DNA of 64,000 nucleotides from Streptomyces sp. YPW6 (GTDB lineage: Bacteria; Actinomycetota; Actinomycetes; Streptomycetales; Streptomycetaceae), in NCBI RefSeq assembly GCF_018866325.1, contig NZ_CP076457.1:248001-312000 (forward strand). The letters run 5' to 3'. The translations under genes were made by a program, and so were the position numbers. The notes beneath the pieces were generated by a model that saw nothing but the letters and a program-made list of their open reading frames with translations, searched no databases and had not been told where the DNA came from. Below are positions 46,222 through 54,891 of the stretch, piece after piece (position 1 is the first letter of the stretch; each line of letters opens with the position of its first letter).

Positions 46222-46890
46222 TCACTCGGCCCCCTCGGGATGGGTGGGTTCGGCGGCGCCGTCGGCTCCGGCGGCGGCGAGGAGGTCTTCGACGACGCGT
46301 TCCCAGGAGGGCAGTGCGTGCGCGGACCGGTAGCGGCGCAGGTCCTCCAGGCAGTCCTTGCGCAGGCGCAGCCAGCCGGTGTTGGGGAAGTAGGCCTCGA
46401 TCAGCTCCCGCCAGACCGCCACCGGCATCAGGCAGGACGCCTCCTTGTGCCAGGGGATCGGCTCGGCGCGGAAGCGGTCGTGGCCGGTGAAGACCGTGCC
46501 GGAGAAGAGCATCAGCAGCGGGATCTCGCCGCGGGCCAGCGCCCGGAAGTAGGAGGCGGAGGCGACCTCGGTGTCGTAGGTGCAGGGCACCGGGAGATCG
46601 ACGTGGGTGGTGCCGCTGAAGGCGGGCACGGTGATGGAGGCGTGGGCGAACTGGAGTGGTTTGAGGGTGCTGCTCCAGCGGTCGGGTTCTCCGAACAGGT
46701 CGCCGAGCATGTCGACCTCGTCCGGGTCGTAGGTGCGCTTGGCGGGTTCGATGCGGAGCTGGCAGCGCAGGGCGACGGCGTGGACGGGCAGGTGGTCGCG
46801 TTCCTCGATGCGCAGGCCGAACAGGAGCGTGGGGCTCGCGCCGAAGGGCTCGGGCCGGACGCCGGTGCAGCGGAAGTCGAGTTCGGTCAC
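46222..46890 (-). CDS. DUF6084-like hydrogenase-cluster protein
   Basis: The 222-residue protein starts at GTG overlapping the preceding stop (GTGA). It is predicted all-beta plus a helical end: LDFRCTGVRPEPFGASPTLLFGLRIEE-type start (FGASPTLLFGL), ALRCQLRIEPAKR, FAHASITVPAFSGTTHVDLPVPCTYD in parts, and a C-terminal YFPNTGWLRLRKDCLEDLRRY. There are no obvious metal motifs, signal or membrane helix. This matches what I recall as DUF6084 beside group 1h hydrogenases. Function unknown; operon position implies a structural or maturation part. Confidence 0.7.
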   Translation of the reverse strand: MTELDFRCTGVRPEPFGASPTLLFGLRIEERDHLPVHAVALRCQLRIEPAKRTYDPDEVDMLGDLFGEPDRWSSTLKPLQFAHASITVPAFSGTTHVDLPVPCTYDTEVASASYFRALARGEIPLLMLFSGTVFTGHDRFRAEPIPWHKEASCLMPVAVWRELIEAYFPNTGWLRLRKDCLEDLRRYRSAHALPSWERVVEDLLAAAGADGAAEPTHPEGAE

Positions 46891-47546
46891 GGGGCGCCTC
46901 CCGGGCTTCCGCCGCCCGCCGCGTCGGCGGGCAGGGGCCGGGCGCGGGACGCGACGTGGTCGAAGAACTCCGTGAGGGCCGCGCGGGCCTCGGCTCCGCC
47001 GTCGAAGCCCTTCCAGTGAAGCCGCATCCGGCCGACGAGTTCGTAGGCGGCGTCGATCGGTACGAGCGTGCAGGTGGCGGGCTCCGCGTGCTCGGCGCGC
47101 AGCAGCAGCGCCTCCACGTCGTCCTCCAGAAGCCCGGCCAGGCGGGTACCGCCGATGACGGCGTCCCAGGTCGCGGGGTCGAGTTCGCTCTCGGTGGCTC
47201 CGGCGGGGCTCGGGTAGAACGCGGCGAGCCGGCCGAGTGCGGAGTTGCGGAAGAAGAAGGCGAGCCCGACGGGGATCTGGAGGCGGTCCCAGCCGTCGCC
47301 GTCGGGGGCGAAGCCGGGGTCGGTGAGGTAGCGGTCGGGGACGGCCCGGAAGCGGCCCTGTCCCGCGCCGGGCCGGGTGAAGAGGAGGTGGCAGGGCGGG
47401 CAGGAGCACTTGAGGGTGCGGCGGGTGGTGTCCACGAGATGCCGGTGCTCGTCCGGCAGCGGCTCCCCGCACAGTTCGCACCGCTCCCCCGGCGGTGGTG
47501 GCCGCCGGGTGAACTGGGCCAGCACACCGGCCGGGTTGGTGCTCAC
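46887..47546 (-). CDS. DUF5947-like zinc-ribbon protein of the hydrogenase cluster
   Basis: The 219-residue protein starts at GTG overlapping the NifU/Rieske-like gene (GTGA). A cysteine cluster near residues 20-50 (CELCGEPL...LKCSCPPCHLLF, i.e. C-x2-C and C-x-C-x2-C) suggests a zinc ribbon or small Fe-S site. It then has IPVGLAFFFRNSALGRLAAFYPSPAG near 90-115 and RMRLHWKGFDGG near 180. It matches DUF5947 from memory. Likely an accessory factor of the hydrogenase; the exact role is not known. Confidence 0.72.
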   Translation of the reverse strand: MSTNPAGVLAQFTRRPPPPGERCELCGEPLPDEHRHLVDTTRRTLKCSCPPCHLLFTRPGAGQGRFRAVPDRYLTDPGFAPDGDGWDRLQIPVGLAFFFRNSALGRLAAFYPSPAGATESELDPATWDAVIGGTRLAGLLEDDVEALLLRAEHAEPATCTLVPIDAAYELVGRMRLHWKGFDGGAEARAALTEFFDHVASRARPLPADAAGGGSPGGAP

Positions 47547-48451
47547 GGCCCGGCTCCCAGCAGTTCGGGCAGCGCGACCCGGACGGCCCCGTCCTCCTCC
47601 AGGAGCGGCAGCGGTTCCAGGTGGGCGCCCTCGCCGCGCCCCGCGTGCCGTACGTCGAACCGGGCGGCGCACGTGGCGCAGCGGAGGAACTCGCCGTCGA
47701 GGGGGGCGGTGCGCAGGTCGGCTCCGCAGCCGGGACAGCGGTCGCGGTAGGCGTAGAGGTTGCCGGGGAGCCGGACCAGCAGGAGGGCGTTGCCGTCGAT
47801 GTCGGCGACGCGGGTGGTGCGGTCGTGGGCGGGCAGGGCGGGGGCGGCGAGGGTGTGCCAGTGGGGCGGCTCGGGTGCGGCGGACGGGGTCGGTGGGGCC
47901 GGGGCGCCGTCGGGCGGCCGTGGCTGGATCTGGAGGAGGGGCTGCTCGGCCGGAGCGGCCTCGGTGACGCCTTCGACCTCGATGTGCGCGATCTCCGGGG
48001 CGAGGCGGGCGACGGCTTCCTCGATCGTCCAGCGCACGGTCTGGGTGGAGGACGGGCAGCCGTCGCAGCTGCCGCGCAACCGCAGGCGCAGCGTGGGCCC
48101 TTCGGCGGCGTCCGGGTCGAGTCCGGCGACCTCGACGTCCCCGGCGTGGGAGCCGAGGTAGGGGCGGACCTTGTCGAGGGCGCGGCCGACCCGGGTCATG
48201 GTGCCGTCGGGGTGCAGGTCGTGCAGGATCAGCAGGTCCCCGACGAGTTCGTCGGCGGTGAGCACGGCGAGCGGGTCGGAGCCGGGTGGGGCGGAGCGCA
48301 GCAGCCGGACGGTGCGGGCGAGCCCCTCGCCGTAGAACTCGACGACGCCGCGCACGAGTTCGTCGGCGGTCTCGCGGGCCCGCGGGCCCGCCTCGCGTCC
48401 CAGTCGGTCCAGCAGTTCACCGATGTGTGCGCCGGGATCGGCTCCCGCCAT
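47543..48451 (-). CDS. NifU-domain / Rieske-like iron-sulfur protein (HhyE/HucE-type)
   Basis: The 302-residue protein has a helical N-terminus and a NifU C-terminal-type domain near 85-160 with CDGCPSS (Cys near 129 and 132). After a Pro/Ala linker comes a Rieske-fold domain near 215-290. The Rieske ligand positions read C-P-G-C and C-A-T-C, four cysteines and no C-x-H pair, so the centre may be rubredoxin-like or zinc rather than a classic Rieske cluster. It follows hhyL by 40 nt. In mycobacteria HucE/HhyE are proposed electron carriers from the hydrogenase; that role is inferred here. Confidence 0.82.
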   Translation of the reverse strand: MAGADPGAHIGELLDRLGREAGPRARETADELVRGVVEFYGEGLARTVRLLRSAPPGSDPLAVLTADELVGDLLILHDLHPDGTMTRVGRALDKVRPYLGSHAGDVEVAGLDPDAAEGPTLRLRLRGSCDGCPSSTQTVRWTIEEAVARLAPEIAHIEVEGVTEAAPAEQPLLQIQPRPPDGAPAPPTPSAAPEPPHWHTLAAPALPAHDRTTRVADIDGNALLLVRLPGNLYAYRDRCPGCGADLRTAPLDGEFLRCATCAARFDVRHAGRGEGAHLEPLPLLEEDGAVRVALPELLGAGP

Positions 48452-48491
48452 GGTGGGCCCCTTTCCGGAGTACGCGCCCCAGGTGGTGGGG

Positions 48492-50282
48492 TCAGCCGCC
48501 CGCCAGTCCGCTCAGTCCGGTCGGCATGTGGGTCTGCTCGACGGTCCGGCCGCCGCCGACGTACATGTGCACACCGCACGGCAGGCAGGGGTCGAAGCTG
48601 CGGACGGCCCGCATGATGTCGATGCCCTTGAAGTTCTCGGGAGGGTTCTCCTCGAAGATGGGCGTGTTCTGGACGGCGTCCTCGTAGGGTCCGGGGGTGC
48701 CGTAGGTGTCACGGACGCTGCCGTTCCACGGGGTCGGCGGGTAGGGATGGTAGTTGGCGATCTTCCCGTCCCGGATGACCATGTGGTGGGAGAGGACGCC
48801 GCGGACGGCTTCGGTGAAGCCGCAGCCGATCGACTCGTCGGGAACGTCGAACTGCTCCCAGGTCTGGGTGCGTCCGGCGCGGACCTCCTCCATCGCCTGC
48901 TCGGCGAAGTGGAGGGCGGCGGCGGCCGCGTACGCCTGGAAGTAGGTGCGGGCCCGGTTGCGTTCGATGGCGTTGGACCACGGGGGGATCTTCCACTCCA
49001 GCGCCATCTCGGGCTTGGTCATGGTGCGCGGGAGGTTGATCTGCACGCTGTGGCCGGTGGCCTTGATGTAGCCGATGTCGACGAGTCCGGACAGCGCCGT
49101 GGACCAGAGCCGGGCGATGGGCCCGCCGCCGGTGTCCAGGGCGAGGTGGTCGGTCCCGTCGAACCAGCGCGGGGACATGACCCAGCTGTACTTGTCGTCG
49201 AAGTCCCGCTTCTGCGGGGCCGGGATGGTGTGCTGGTTCCAGGGGTGGCGTTCGTCGATCTCGTTGCCGAGGGGGTCGCGCTCGACGAACTTGCCCATGC
49301 CCGCCCAGTCCTCGTAGTAGGAGCTGCCGAGCAGGATGCGCAGGCCGAGGTTGATGTCGACGAGGCTGTTGGTGACGAGCTCGCCGTCGACGACCACACC
49401 GGGGGTGACGAACATCCTGCGGCCCCAGTCGGCCATGTTGGCGTAGGTGAAGTCGCAGTACGCCGGGTCGTTGAGCGCGCCCCAGCAGCCGAGCAGGACG
49501 CGCCGGCGGCCGACCTCCTCGTACCCGGGCAGCGCCTCGTAGAAGAAGTCGAAGAGGTCGTCGTGGAGCGGGACGACCCGCTTCATGAACTCCACGTAGC
49601 GGGTGAGGCGGGTCAGGTAGTCGGTGAAGAGCTGGATCGTGGCGACGGTGCCGACACCGCCCGGGTAGAGCGTGGAGGGGTGCACGTGGCGGCCCTCCAT
49701 CAGGCAGAACATCTCGCGGGTGTACCGGCTGACCTGGAGGGCCTCGCGGTAGAACTCGCCCTCCAGCGGGTTCAGCGAGCGCATGATGTCGGCGATGGTG
49801 CGGTAGCCGTGGTCGGCGGCGTGCGGGGCCTCCGTGCGTTCCGCCAGTTCGAGGACGCCGGGGTTGGTCTCGCGGACCATCCGCTCGCAGTAGTCCACGC
49901 CGACCAGGTTCTCCTGGAAGATGTTGTGGTCGAACATGTACTCGGCGGCCTCACCGAGGTTGATGATCCACTCGCCGAGGTGCGGGGGCGCGACCCCGTA
50001 CGCCATGTTCTGCGCGTAGACGGAGCAGGTCGCGTGGTTGTCGCCGCAGATGCCGCAGATGCGGCTGGTGATGAAGTGGGCGTCGCGCGGGTCCTTGCCC
50101 TTCATGAAGACGCTGTAGCCGCGGAAGATCGAGGAGGTGCTGTAGCACTCCGCGACCCGCTTCGCGGCGAAGTCGATCTTCGTGTGGATGCCGAGGCTGC
50201 CGACGATGCGCGTGATCGGGTCCCACGACATCTCCATGAGGCCGTCAGCGTCGACGGCGGGTTTGCCGGTCGCAGTCGCCAT
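48492..50282 (-). CDS. hhyL: [NiFe] hydrogenase large subunit, group 1h (old group 5)
   Basis: The 596-residue catalytic subunit has nickel-site motif L1, R74-I-C76-G-I-C79-G-D-N-H83, and motif L2, D564-P-C566-L-P-C569-G-V-H572. A 24-residue tail follows His572 that the operon's endopeptidase should remove. It begins MEMSWDPITRIVGSLGIHTKID after a short leader. Close spacing with hhyS, the DPCLPCGVHMY end and the DUF neighbours place it in the high-affinity, oxygen-tolerant group used by Streptomyces and mycobacteria to oxidise atmospheric H2. It lies 79 nt after hhyS. Confidence 0.96.
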   Translation of the reverse strand: MATATGKPAVDADGLMEMSWDPITRIVGSLGIHTKIDFAAKRVAECYSTSSIFRGYSVFMKGKDPRDAHFITSRICGICGDNHATCSVYAQNMAYGVAPPHLGEWIINLGEAAEYMFDHNIFQENLVGVDYCERMVRETNPGVLELAERTEAPHAADHGYRTIADIMRSLNPLEGEFYREALQVSRYTREMFCLMEGRHVHPSTLYPGGVGTVATIQLFTDYLTRLTRYVEFMKRVVPLHDDLFDFFYEALPGYEEVGRRRVLLGCWGALNDPAYCDFTYANMADWGRRMFVTPGVVVDGELVTNSLVDINLGLRILLGSSYYEDWAGMGKFVERDPLGNEIDERHPWNQHTIPAPQKRDFDDKYSWVMSPRWFDGTDHLALDTGGGPIARLWSTALSGLVDIGYIKATGHSVQINLPRTMTKPEMALEWKIPPWSNAIERNRARTYFQAYAAAAALHFAEQAMEEVRAGRTQTWEQFDVPDESIGCGFTEAVRGVLSHHMVIRDGKIANYHPYPPTPWNGSVRDTYGTPGPYEDAVQNTPIFEENPPENFKGIDIMRAVRSFDPCLPCGVHMYVGGGRTVEQTHMPTGLSGLAGG

Positions 50283-50361
50283 GGTCCCGCGCCGCCTTCC
50301 TGGTAGGGGTCGTGCTGCTCGCCCTGGCTCTTCGGCCCTCCGGGGTGTCCGGGGGCTCGGG

Positions 50362-51444
50362 TCACCAGGGCGGCCGGTAGCCGGTCTTGATGGTCTCGGT
50401 CTTCGTCCGCCACTTCGGTTCCTTGTCGGCCGTCTTCTCGGTGAAGTGGCGCAGCCGCCGCACGACGGAGCCGTAGACGCCGCTCGCCGCCGCCGATACG
50501 TGGCCGCCGGGGGGCTCGTCCATGAACGGCATGAACTTGTCCGGGAAGCCGGGCATGGTGCAGCCGATGCAGATGCCGCCGACGTTCGGGCAGCCGCCGA
50601 CGCCGTTGATCCAGCCGCGCTTGGGTACGTTGCACTTGACGACCGGGCCCCAGCAGCCCAGCTTGACCAGGCACTGCGGGGAGCCGTACGCGTCGGCGAA
50701 CTGGCCCTGCTCGTAGTAGCCGGCCCGGTCGCATCCCTCGTGGACGGTGGCGCCGAACAGCCAGGTGGGCCGCAGCTCCTCGTCCAGCGGGATCATGGGC
50801 GCGGCGCCGGCGGCCTGGTAGAGCAGGTACAGCAGGGTCTCGGAGGCGTTGTCGGGGTGGACGGGGCAGCCGGGGATGCAGACGATCGGGATGCCCGCCT
50901 TGGACTTCCACTCCCAGCCGAGGTAGTCCGGTACGCCCATCGCTCCGGTGGGGTTGCCCGCCATGGCGTGGATGCCGCCGTACGTGGCGCAGGTGCCGAT
51001 GGCGACGACGGCGAGGGCCTTGGGGGTGAGCCGGTCGAGCCATTCGCTGGTGGTGATGGGCTGGCCGGTCTCGGGGTCGTCGCCGAAGCCGCACCAGTAG
51101 CCCTCGGGCTTGATGCGTTCGTTGGGGATGGAGCCCTCGACCACCAGGACGAAAGGTTCCAGTTCCCCCCGGTCGGCCTTGAAGAACCACTCGACGAAGT
51201 TGTCGGCGCCCTCGACGGGCCCGCACTCGTAGTCGATCAGCGGCCAGTGGACGGCGACCTTGGGCAGTCCCGGCAGAGCGCCGAGCGCGAGTTCCTCGAT
51301 GCTCGGCTGGGTGGCGGCGGTGAGCGAGACGGAGTCCCCGTCGCAACTCAGCCCCGCGTTGATCCACAGAATGTGCACGGTCGGGTCGTCCGGAGGGGCG
51401 TCGGTCACGTCCGCGTCGGCCGTGGTGGCGGTCGGGGGGTTCAT
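50362..51444 (-). CDS. hhyS: [NiFe] hydrogenase small subunit, group 1h (old group 5)
   Basis: The 360-residue Fe-S subunit has no Tat signal (it starts MNPPTATTADADVTD), as is usual for this group. The proximal-cluster motif, normally C-x2-C, reads C34-D-G-D37, so an Asp replaces one Cys, the change linked to oxygen insensitivity in the Ralstonia actinobacterial-type hydrogenase. Other cluster ligands are GTCATYGG, CIPGCPVHPDN, HEGCDRAGYYEQG, CLVKLGCWGPVVKCNVP and GGCPNVGGICIGCTMPGFPDKF in parts. GAGGAGG precedes the ATG. It is the first gene of the structural operon. Confidence 0.96.
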   Translation of the reverse strand: MNPPTATTADADVTDAPPDDPTVHILWINAGLSCDGDSVSLTAATQPSIEELALGALPGLPKVAVHWPLIDYECGPVEGADNFVEWFFKADRGELEPFVLVVEGSIPNERIKPEGYWCGFGDDPETGQPITTSEWLDRLTPKALAVVAIGTCATYGGIHAMAGNPTGAMGVPDYLGWEWKSKAGIPIVCIPGCPVHPDNASETLLYLLYQAAGAAPMIPLDEELRPTWLFGATVHEGCDRAGYYEQGQFADAYGSPQCLVKLGCWGPVVKCNVPKRGWINGVGGCPNVGGICIGCTMPGFPDKFMPFMDEPPGGHVSAAASGVYGSVVRRLRHFTEKTADKEPKWRTKTETIKTGYRPPW

Positions 51445-51563
51445 GGGCCCTCCTCGGGTCGGCCCGCTTCAGGATCTCTGGCCAGCAGCCTGATTCCTGG
51501 ATACCCCGAGCACGTCCCGGCCGGTAAGTGCGGTCCGGCCCTATCGCCCGCGCGCACCTGTGG

Positions 51564-51591
51564 GGCGCTCGCCCGGGTCCCGGCGAGCGCC
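51564..51591 (-). terminator. Terminator of the PfpI-like gene
   Basis: Perfect 10-nt arms (GGCGCTCGCC / GGCGAGCGCC) with an 8-nt loop lie 29 nt past the stop. They sit between that gene and the hhyS promoter area (51445-51560) and so insulate the hydrogenase operon. Confidence 0.65.
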
Positions 51592-51619
51592 GGGGCCCGG
51601 GCACAAGGCCGTCGGTGCC

Positions 51620-52183
51620 TCAGGCCTCGGCGAGCACCGCGTCGATCTCACCGAGGAAGTCCTCCAGGTCTCCGGGGTTCCGTGAGGTGATCAGCGGCCA
51701 GTCCTCGGCGTCGTCGCGGACCACCGGCTTGTCGACCCAGGTGCCGCCCGCGTTGGTGATGTCGGTCCGCAGCGAGGCGTACGAGGTCAGCGTCTTGCCG
51801 CGGACGTAGCCGCCCTCGACCAGCGCCCACGGCCCGTGGCAGATGGCGGCCACCGGCCGGCCGGAAGCGGCGAACGAACTGACGATCCGGGTGGTGGCGT
51901 CCTGCAGGCGCAGCGAGTCGGCGTTCAGTGTGCCGCCCGGGACCAGGAGGAGGTCGTAGGCGGCGGGGTCGACGTCGTCGAGGGTGAGGTCGGGCCGCAC
52001 GGTCTCGCCCGGATCGCGGTCTCCGACGAGGGTGCGGATCTCGTCGGCGGAGACCGCCGCCACGCTGACCTGCGCCCCGTGGTCGCGCAGGTGCTTCACG
52101 GGGACGACGAGCTCGTCCTGCTCGACGCCGTAGTTGGTGACGACGGCCAGGATCCGGCGGTCGTCGAGAGCGGTGGTGGACAT
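51620..52183 (-). CDS. PfpI/DJ-1 family protein (type 1 glutamine amidotransferase-like)
   Basis: The 187-residue protein has ILAVVTNYGVEQDELVVPV near the N-terminus, DLLLVPGGTLNADSLR near 77-92 and the nucleophile elbow VAAICHGPWALVEGG near 110 with the catalytic Cys and His. DITNAGGTWVDKPVVRDD near 140 is typical of the YhbO/PfpI branch. These proteins are stress-induced deglycases, chaperones or peptidases; which one is open. It is convergent with nothing and ends before a hairpin. Confidence 0.9.
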   Translation of the reverse strand: MSTTALDDRRILAVVTNYGVEQDELVVPVKHLRDHGAQVSVAAVSADEIRTLVGDRDPGETVRPDLTLDDVDPAAYDLLLVPGGTLNADSLRLQDATTRIVSSFAASGRPVAAICHGPWALVEGGYVRGKTLTSYASLRTDITNAGGTWVDKPVVRDDAEDWPLITSRNPGDLEDFLGEIDAVLAEA

Positions 52184-52259
52184 GGACTGCTCCGTTCCTG
52201 TGGGGTCGGGTGTGGGGCTGTTCGTGCGGACCTCCCGCCGGGGCGGGCCCGGCGGTGGA

Positions 52260-53351
52260 TCATCCGGCCGTGATGCGGACGCATGCGGCCACGGTGTCGC
52301 GCAGGCTCCCGGTCCGGGCCAGGGTCTCGCGCTGGACTTGTGCCCCGTTCCCGCGCCGGACCACGGTGGACAGGGCCTCTTCGGCGGCTTCCAGGTCGCC
52401 GCTGTCCTCCAGGGCGTCCCGCACGTGGTCCAGGAGGGCCCGCAGGACCTCGGGCGCGGGCTCCGGCCGCCAGGTCAGGGGGTGGACCAGCCGGTCCTCC
52501 AGGCCCGAGCGGCCCGCCTGCCAGGAGGCCGCACGCAGCAGGGACGTACCGGCCCCCGGCGGGGCCTCACCGGCCCGCCACTGGCGGGCGGCCGTCTCCA
52601 CCAGGCCTCGGACGAGCGTGGCCAGCAGCACGGTGTCGGCCGGGTCCAGGCAGACGTCCGCGATCCTGACCTCCACCGTGGGGTAGCGGTGCGAGAGGCG
52701 CGCGTCGAAGTAGACCATTCCCTCGTCCCGGAGGACTCCGGTGTCTACCAGGGACCGCACTCCGGCGTGGTAGGCCTCGGCGGAGCCGTGGACGTCCACC
52801 GGGCCGGCCGAGGGCCACCGCCCCCAGACCTGGCTGCGGTAGCTGCTGTACCGGCTGTCCTGGCCCTGCCAGAACGGTGAGTTGGCGCTCAGGGCGAGCA
52901 GGACGGGCAGCCAGCAGCGGATCCGGTCGAGGACGGCGACGCCCTCCTCGTCCGAGTCCACCGAGACATGGACGTGGCAGCCGCAGGTCAGCTGCTCCTG
53001 GGCGGTCAGCCCGAAGCGCTCCGCCATCCAGCGGTACCGCTCCCCCGTGCCGATCTTCGGGCTGACCGGCAGCGGAGAGGTCGCCAGTGCCACCACCGAC
53101 GCCCCGGCGTCGGCGGCGTGCCGGACCGCCCGCGCCCGCCACCGGCGGACCGAGTCGGCGAGCTCCTCGATGTCCGCGCAGGGCTGGGTGGAGAACTCCA
53201 GTTGCTGGCGATGCAGCTCCTCCTCGAAGGGCGACTCCCCGGCCGTGTCCTTCTCGGCGATCGCCAGGACCGCTGATGACAGCGCCCGGGCCTCTCCGCT
53301 GTCCTCGTCGACCAGCAACAGCTCTTCCTCTACTCCCACCGTGCGGACCAC
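52260..53351 (-). CDS. YbdK-type carboxylate-amine ligase (GCS2 family)
   Basis: The 363-residue protein starts at the GTG after GGGGAGGCCCC, giving MVRTVGVEEELLLVDEDSG, the conserved N-terminus of the glutamate-cysteine ligase 2 family. QEQLTCGCHVHVSVDSDEEGV near 120-140, RCWLPVLLALSANSPFWQG and VEVRIADVCLDPADT near 240 are further hallmarks. YbdK enzymes show weak glutamate-cysteine ligase activity; actinobacterial copies are often beside stress genes, and their true substrate is unclear. The related EgtA is distinguished by length and motifs and is less likely. Confidence 0.88.
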   Translation of the reverse strand: MVRTVGVEEELLLVDEDSGEARALSSAVLAIAEKDTAGESPFEEELHRQQLEFSTQPCADIEELADSVRRWRARAVRHAADAGASVVALATSPLPVSPKIGTGERYRWMAERFGLTAQEQLTCGCHVHVSVDSDEEGVAVLDRIRCWLPVLLALSANSPFWQGQDSRYSSYRSQVWGRWPSAGPVDVHGSAEAYHAGVRSLVDTGVLRDEGMVYFDARLSHRYPTVEVRIADVCLDPADTVLLATLVRGLVETAARQWRAGEAPPGAGTSLLRAASWQAGRSGLEDRLVHPLTWRPEPAPEVLRALLDHVRDALEDSGDLEAAEEALSTVVRRGNGAQVQRETLARTGSLRDTVAACVRITAG

Positions 53352-53689
53352 GGGGCCTCCCCTTCGACGCTCGACAGCGGCCGGGGCGACGTGCGCCCGA
53401 TCGGATCGACGCGACGGGTACCCGCGCTCCGGCGAGCCACACTCCCGGGTGGCACCCGCGCCGCCTGCCGCGCTGCGCGCTCCGGGGCGGTGACCCGGGG
53501 CTCCCAATATCGCCGGACGCCACAGGCCCCGCATCTTGTTCCCTCCCCGTCCGGAGCAGGGTGCGACAGGCGCGTCGCCGGCGTCCCCGGCATCATCGGT
53601 TCCAGGGACTGCTTCGCCCGGCAGCGGGTACGCACCTGGGCGCATCACTCGTCCCCGGTCGCACCGGGGCCGCAAGGAAGGAAGCTCTC
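53352..53689. other. Divergent intergenic region, YbdK-like / small protein
   Basis: I see no gene or repeat. It presumably holds both promoters. An AATAT-containing patch near 53506 and an AAGGAAGGAAG ribosome site at the right end are the only visible marks. Confidence 0.35.
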
Positions 53690-53941
53690 ATGACCGACCG
53701 CAGGCCGGAAGGCACCGCCTACACCGGGGCTTCCGGCAGCCCGCCCCCCGTACCGGCGGACATGCCGGACCAGCAGAACCAGGAGGGCGAGGACGCTCTC
53801 GACATACCGGTGCCGGACCGGGTGGCCCGCCAGAACGACGACGGACCCGAGCTGGACGAGGCGGGCGCCGGCCGGAAGGCGCCGCGCAACGCGGGCGCGC
53901 ACCCCGAGGATCACCCCGCCCCGGACGAGGCGACGGACTGA
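53690..53941 (+). CDS. Small hydrophilic protein of unknown function (83 residues)
   Basis: A good ribosome site (AAGGAAGGAAG) precedes ATG. The product, starting MTDRRPEGTAYTGASGSPPPV, is rich in Asp, Glu, Pro and Ala and lacks hydrophobic segments, so it is probably intrinsically disordered. A very strong bidirectional terminator lies 14 nt past the stop, which supports a real transcript. Codon pattern is coding-like. I do not recognise a family; similar small acidic proteins occur in Streptomyces stress regions. Confidence 0.65.
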   Translation: MTDRRPEGTAYTGASGSPPPVPADMPDQQNQEGEDALDIPVPDRVARQNDDGPELDEAGAGRKAPRNAGAHPEDHPAPDEATD

Positions 53942-53955
53942 AGGCGCCCGGAACG

Positions 53956-53996
53956 CCCTGGAGCCCCGGAGCGCGACGCGCTCCGGGGCTCCAGGG
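53956..53996. terminator. Bidirectional terminator between small protein and cspA
   Basis: Two perfect 19-nt arms (beginning CCCTGGAGCC, ending GGCTCCAGGG) around a GAC loop separate two convergent genes, 14 and 15 nt from their stops. Confidence 0.85.
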
Positions 53997-54011
53997 TCGG
54001 TCAAACCTGGA

Positions 54012-54365
<354 letters not shown>

Positions 54366-54447
54366 TCACTCCTCACCAGAGAGCAACGCCATTTGGTGTC
54401 GATCATCTTCCGAGCCACCGCTCCGCGCCCTGCCGGTCACAGACCCT

Positions 54448-54825
54448 TCAGGTGCGCTCGGCGTCCCTGGCAACCTCCCGTGCCCACAGGACCAGCGGCA
54501 CCTGGACGGGCAGCCGGGCCCAGGCCGCGACCCGCAGCGGCCGGGGCCGGTGGCGCCAGTCGACGGCCATCTGAACATTGGCCGGAAACACCCCGACGAA
54601 CAGGCCCGCGGTCATCCGGGCGGCAGCCGCCCGGGTCCGGGGGTGGGCAAGACCGGCGGCCAGGGCGAGTTCGACCGCGCCGCTGCCGTAGGTCCAGGTG
54701 CGGGGCGCTCCGGGCAGGACGCGGGGCACCATGGAGTCGAAGGCCTTCGGTACGGCGAAGTGGAGCACGCCCGCCCCGCCCAGGAACCCGGCGAGCAGGA
54801 CGGCGGAACGCTTCGGTCGGGACAT
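54448..54825 (-). CDS. DoxX-like membrane protein
   Basis: The 125-residue protein starts at ATG after GAAGGAGAAGC (MSRPKRSAVLLAGFLGGAGVLHF). It has four predicted membrane helices with the DoxX-type signature FAVPKAFDSMVPRVLPG, YGSGAVELALAAGLAHPRTR and GLFVGVFPANVQMAVDWR. The family is linked to quinone or thiosulfate redox and envelope stress; no specific role is visible. A palindromic operator-like site lies 22 nt upstream of the start. Confidence 0.85.
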   Translation of the reverse strand: MSRPKRSAVLLAGFLGGAGVLHFAVPKAFDSMVPRVLPGAPRTWTYGSGAVELALAAGLAHPRTRAAAARMTAGLFVGVFPANVQMAVDWRHRPRPLRVAAWARLPVQVPLVLWAREVARDAERT

Positions 54826-54846
54826 GCTTCTCCTTCGACGGCGGGA

Positions 54847-54862
54847 CTTACTTGCGAGTAAG
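54847..54862. promoter_or_regulatory. Palindromic operator CTTACT-N4-AGTAAG
   Basis: CTTACTTGCGAGTAAG has perfect 6-bp arms, is far more AT-rich than its surroundings and sits in the DoxX-like promoter. It is a typical TetR-family operator. No TetR gene is adjacent, so the regulator is elsewhere. Confidence 0.6.
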
Positions 54863-54891
54863 CTACGGGTACCCGGCACGTCGCGCACCCC

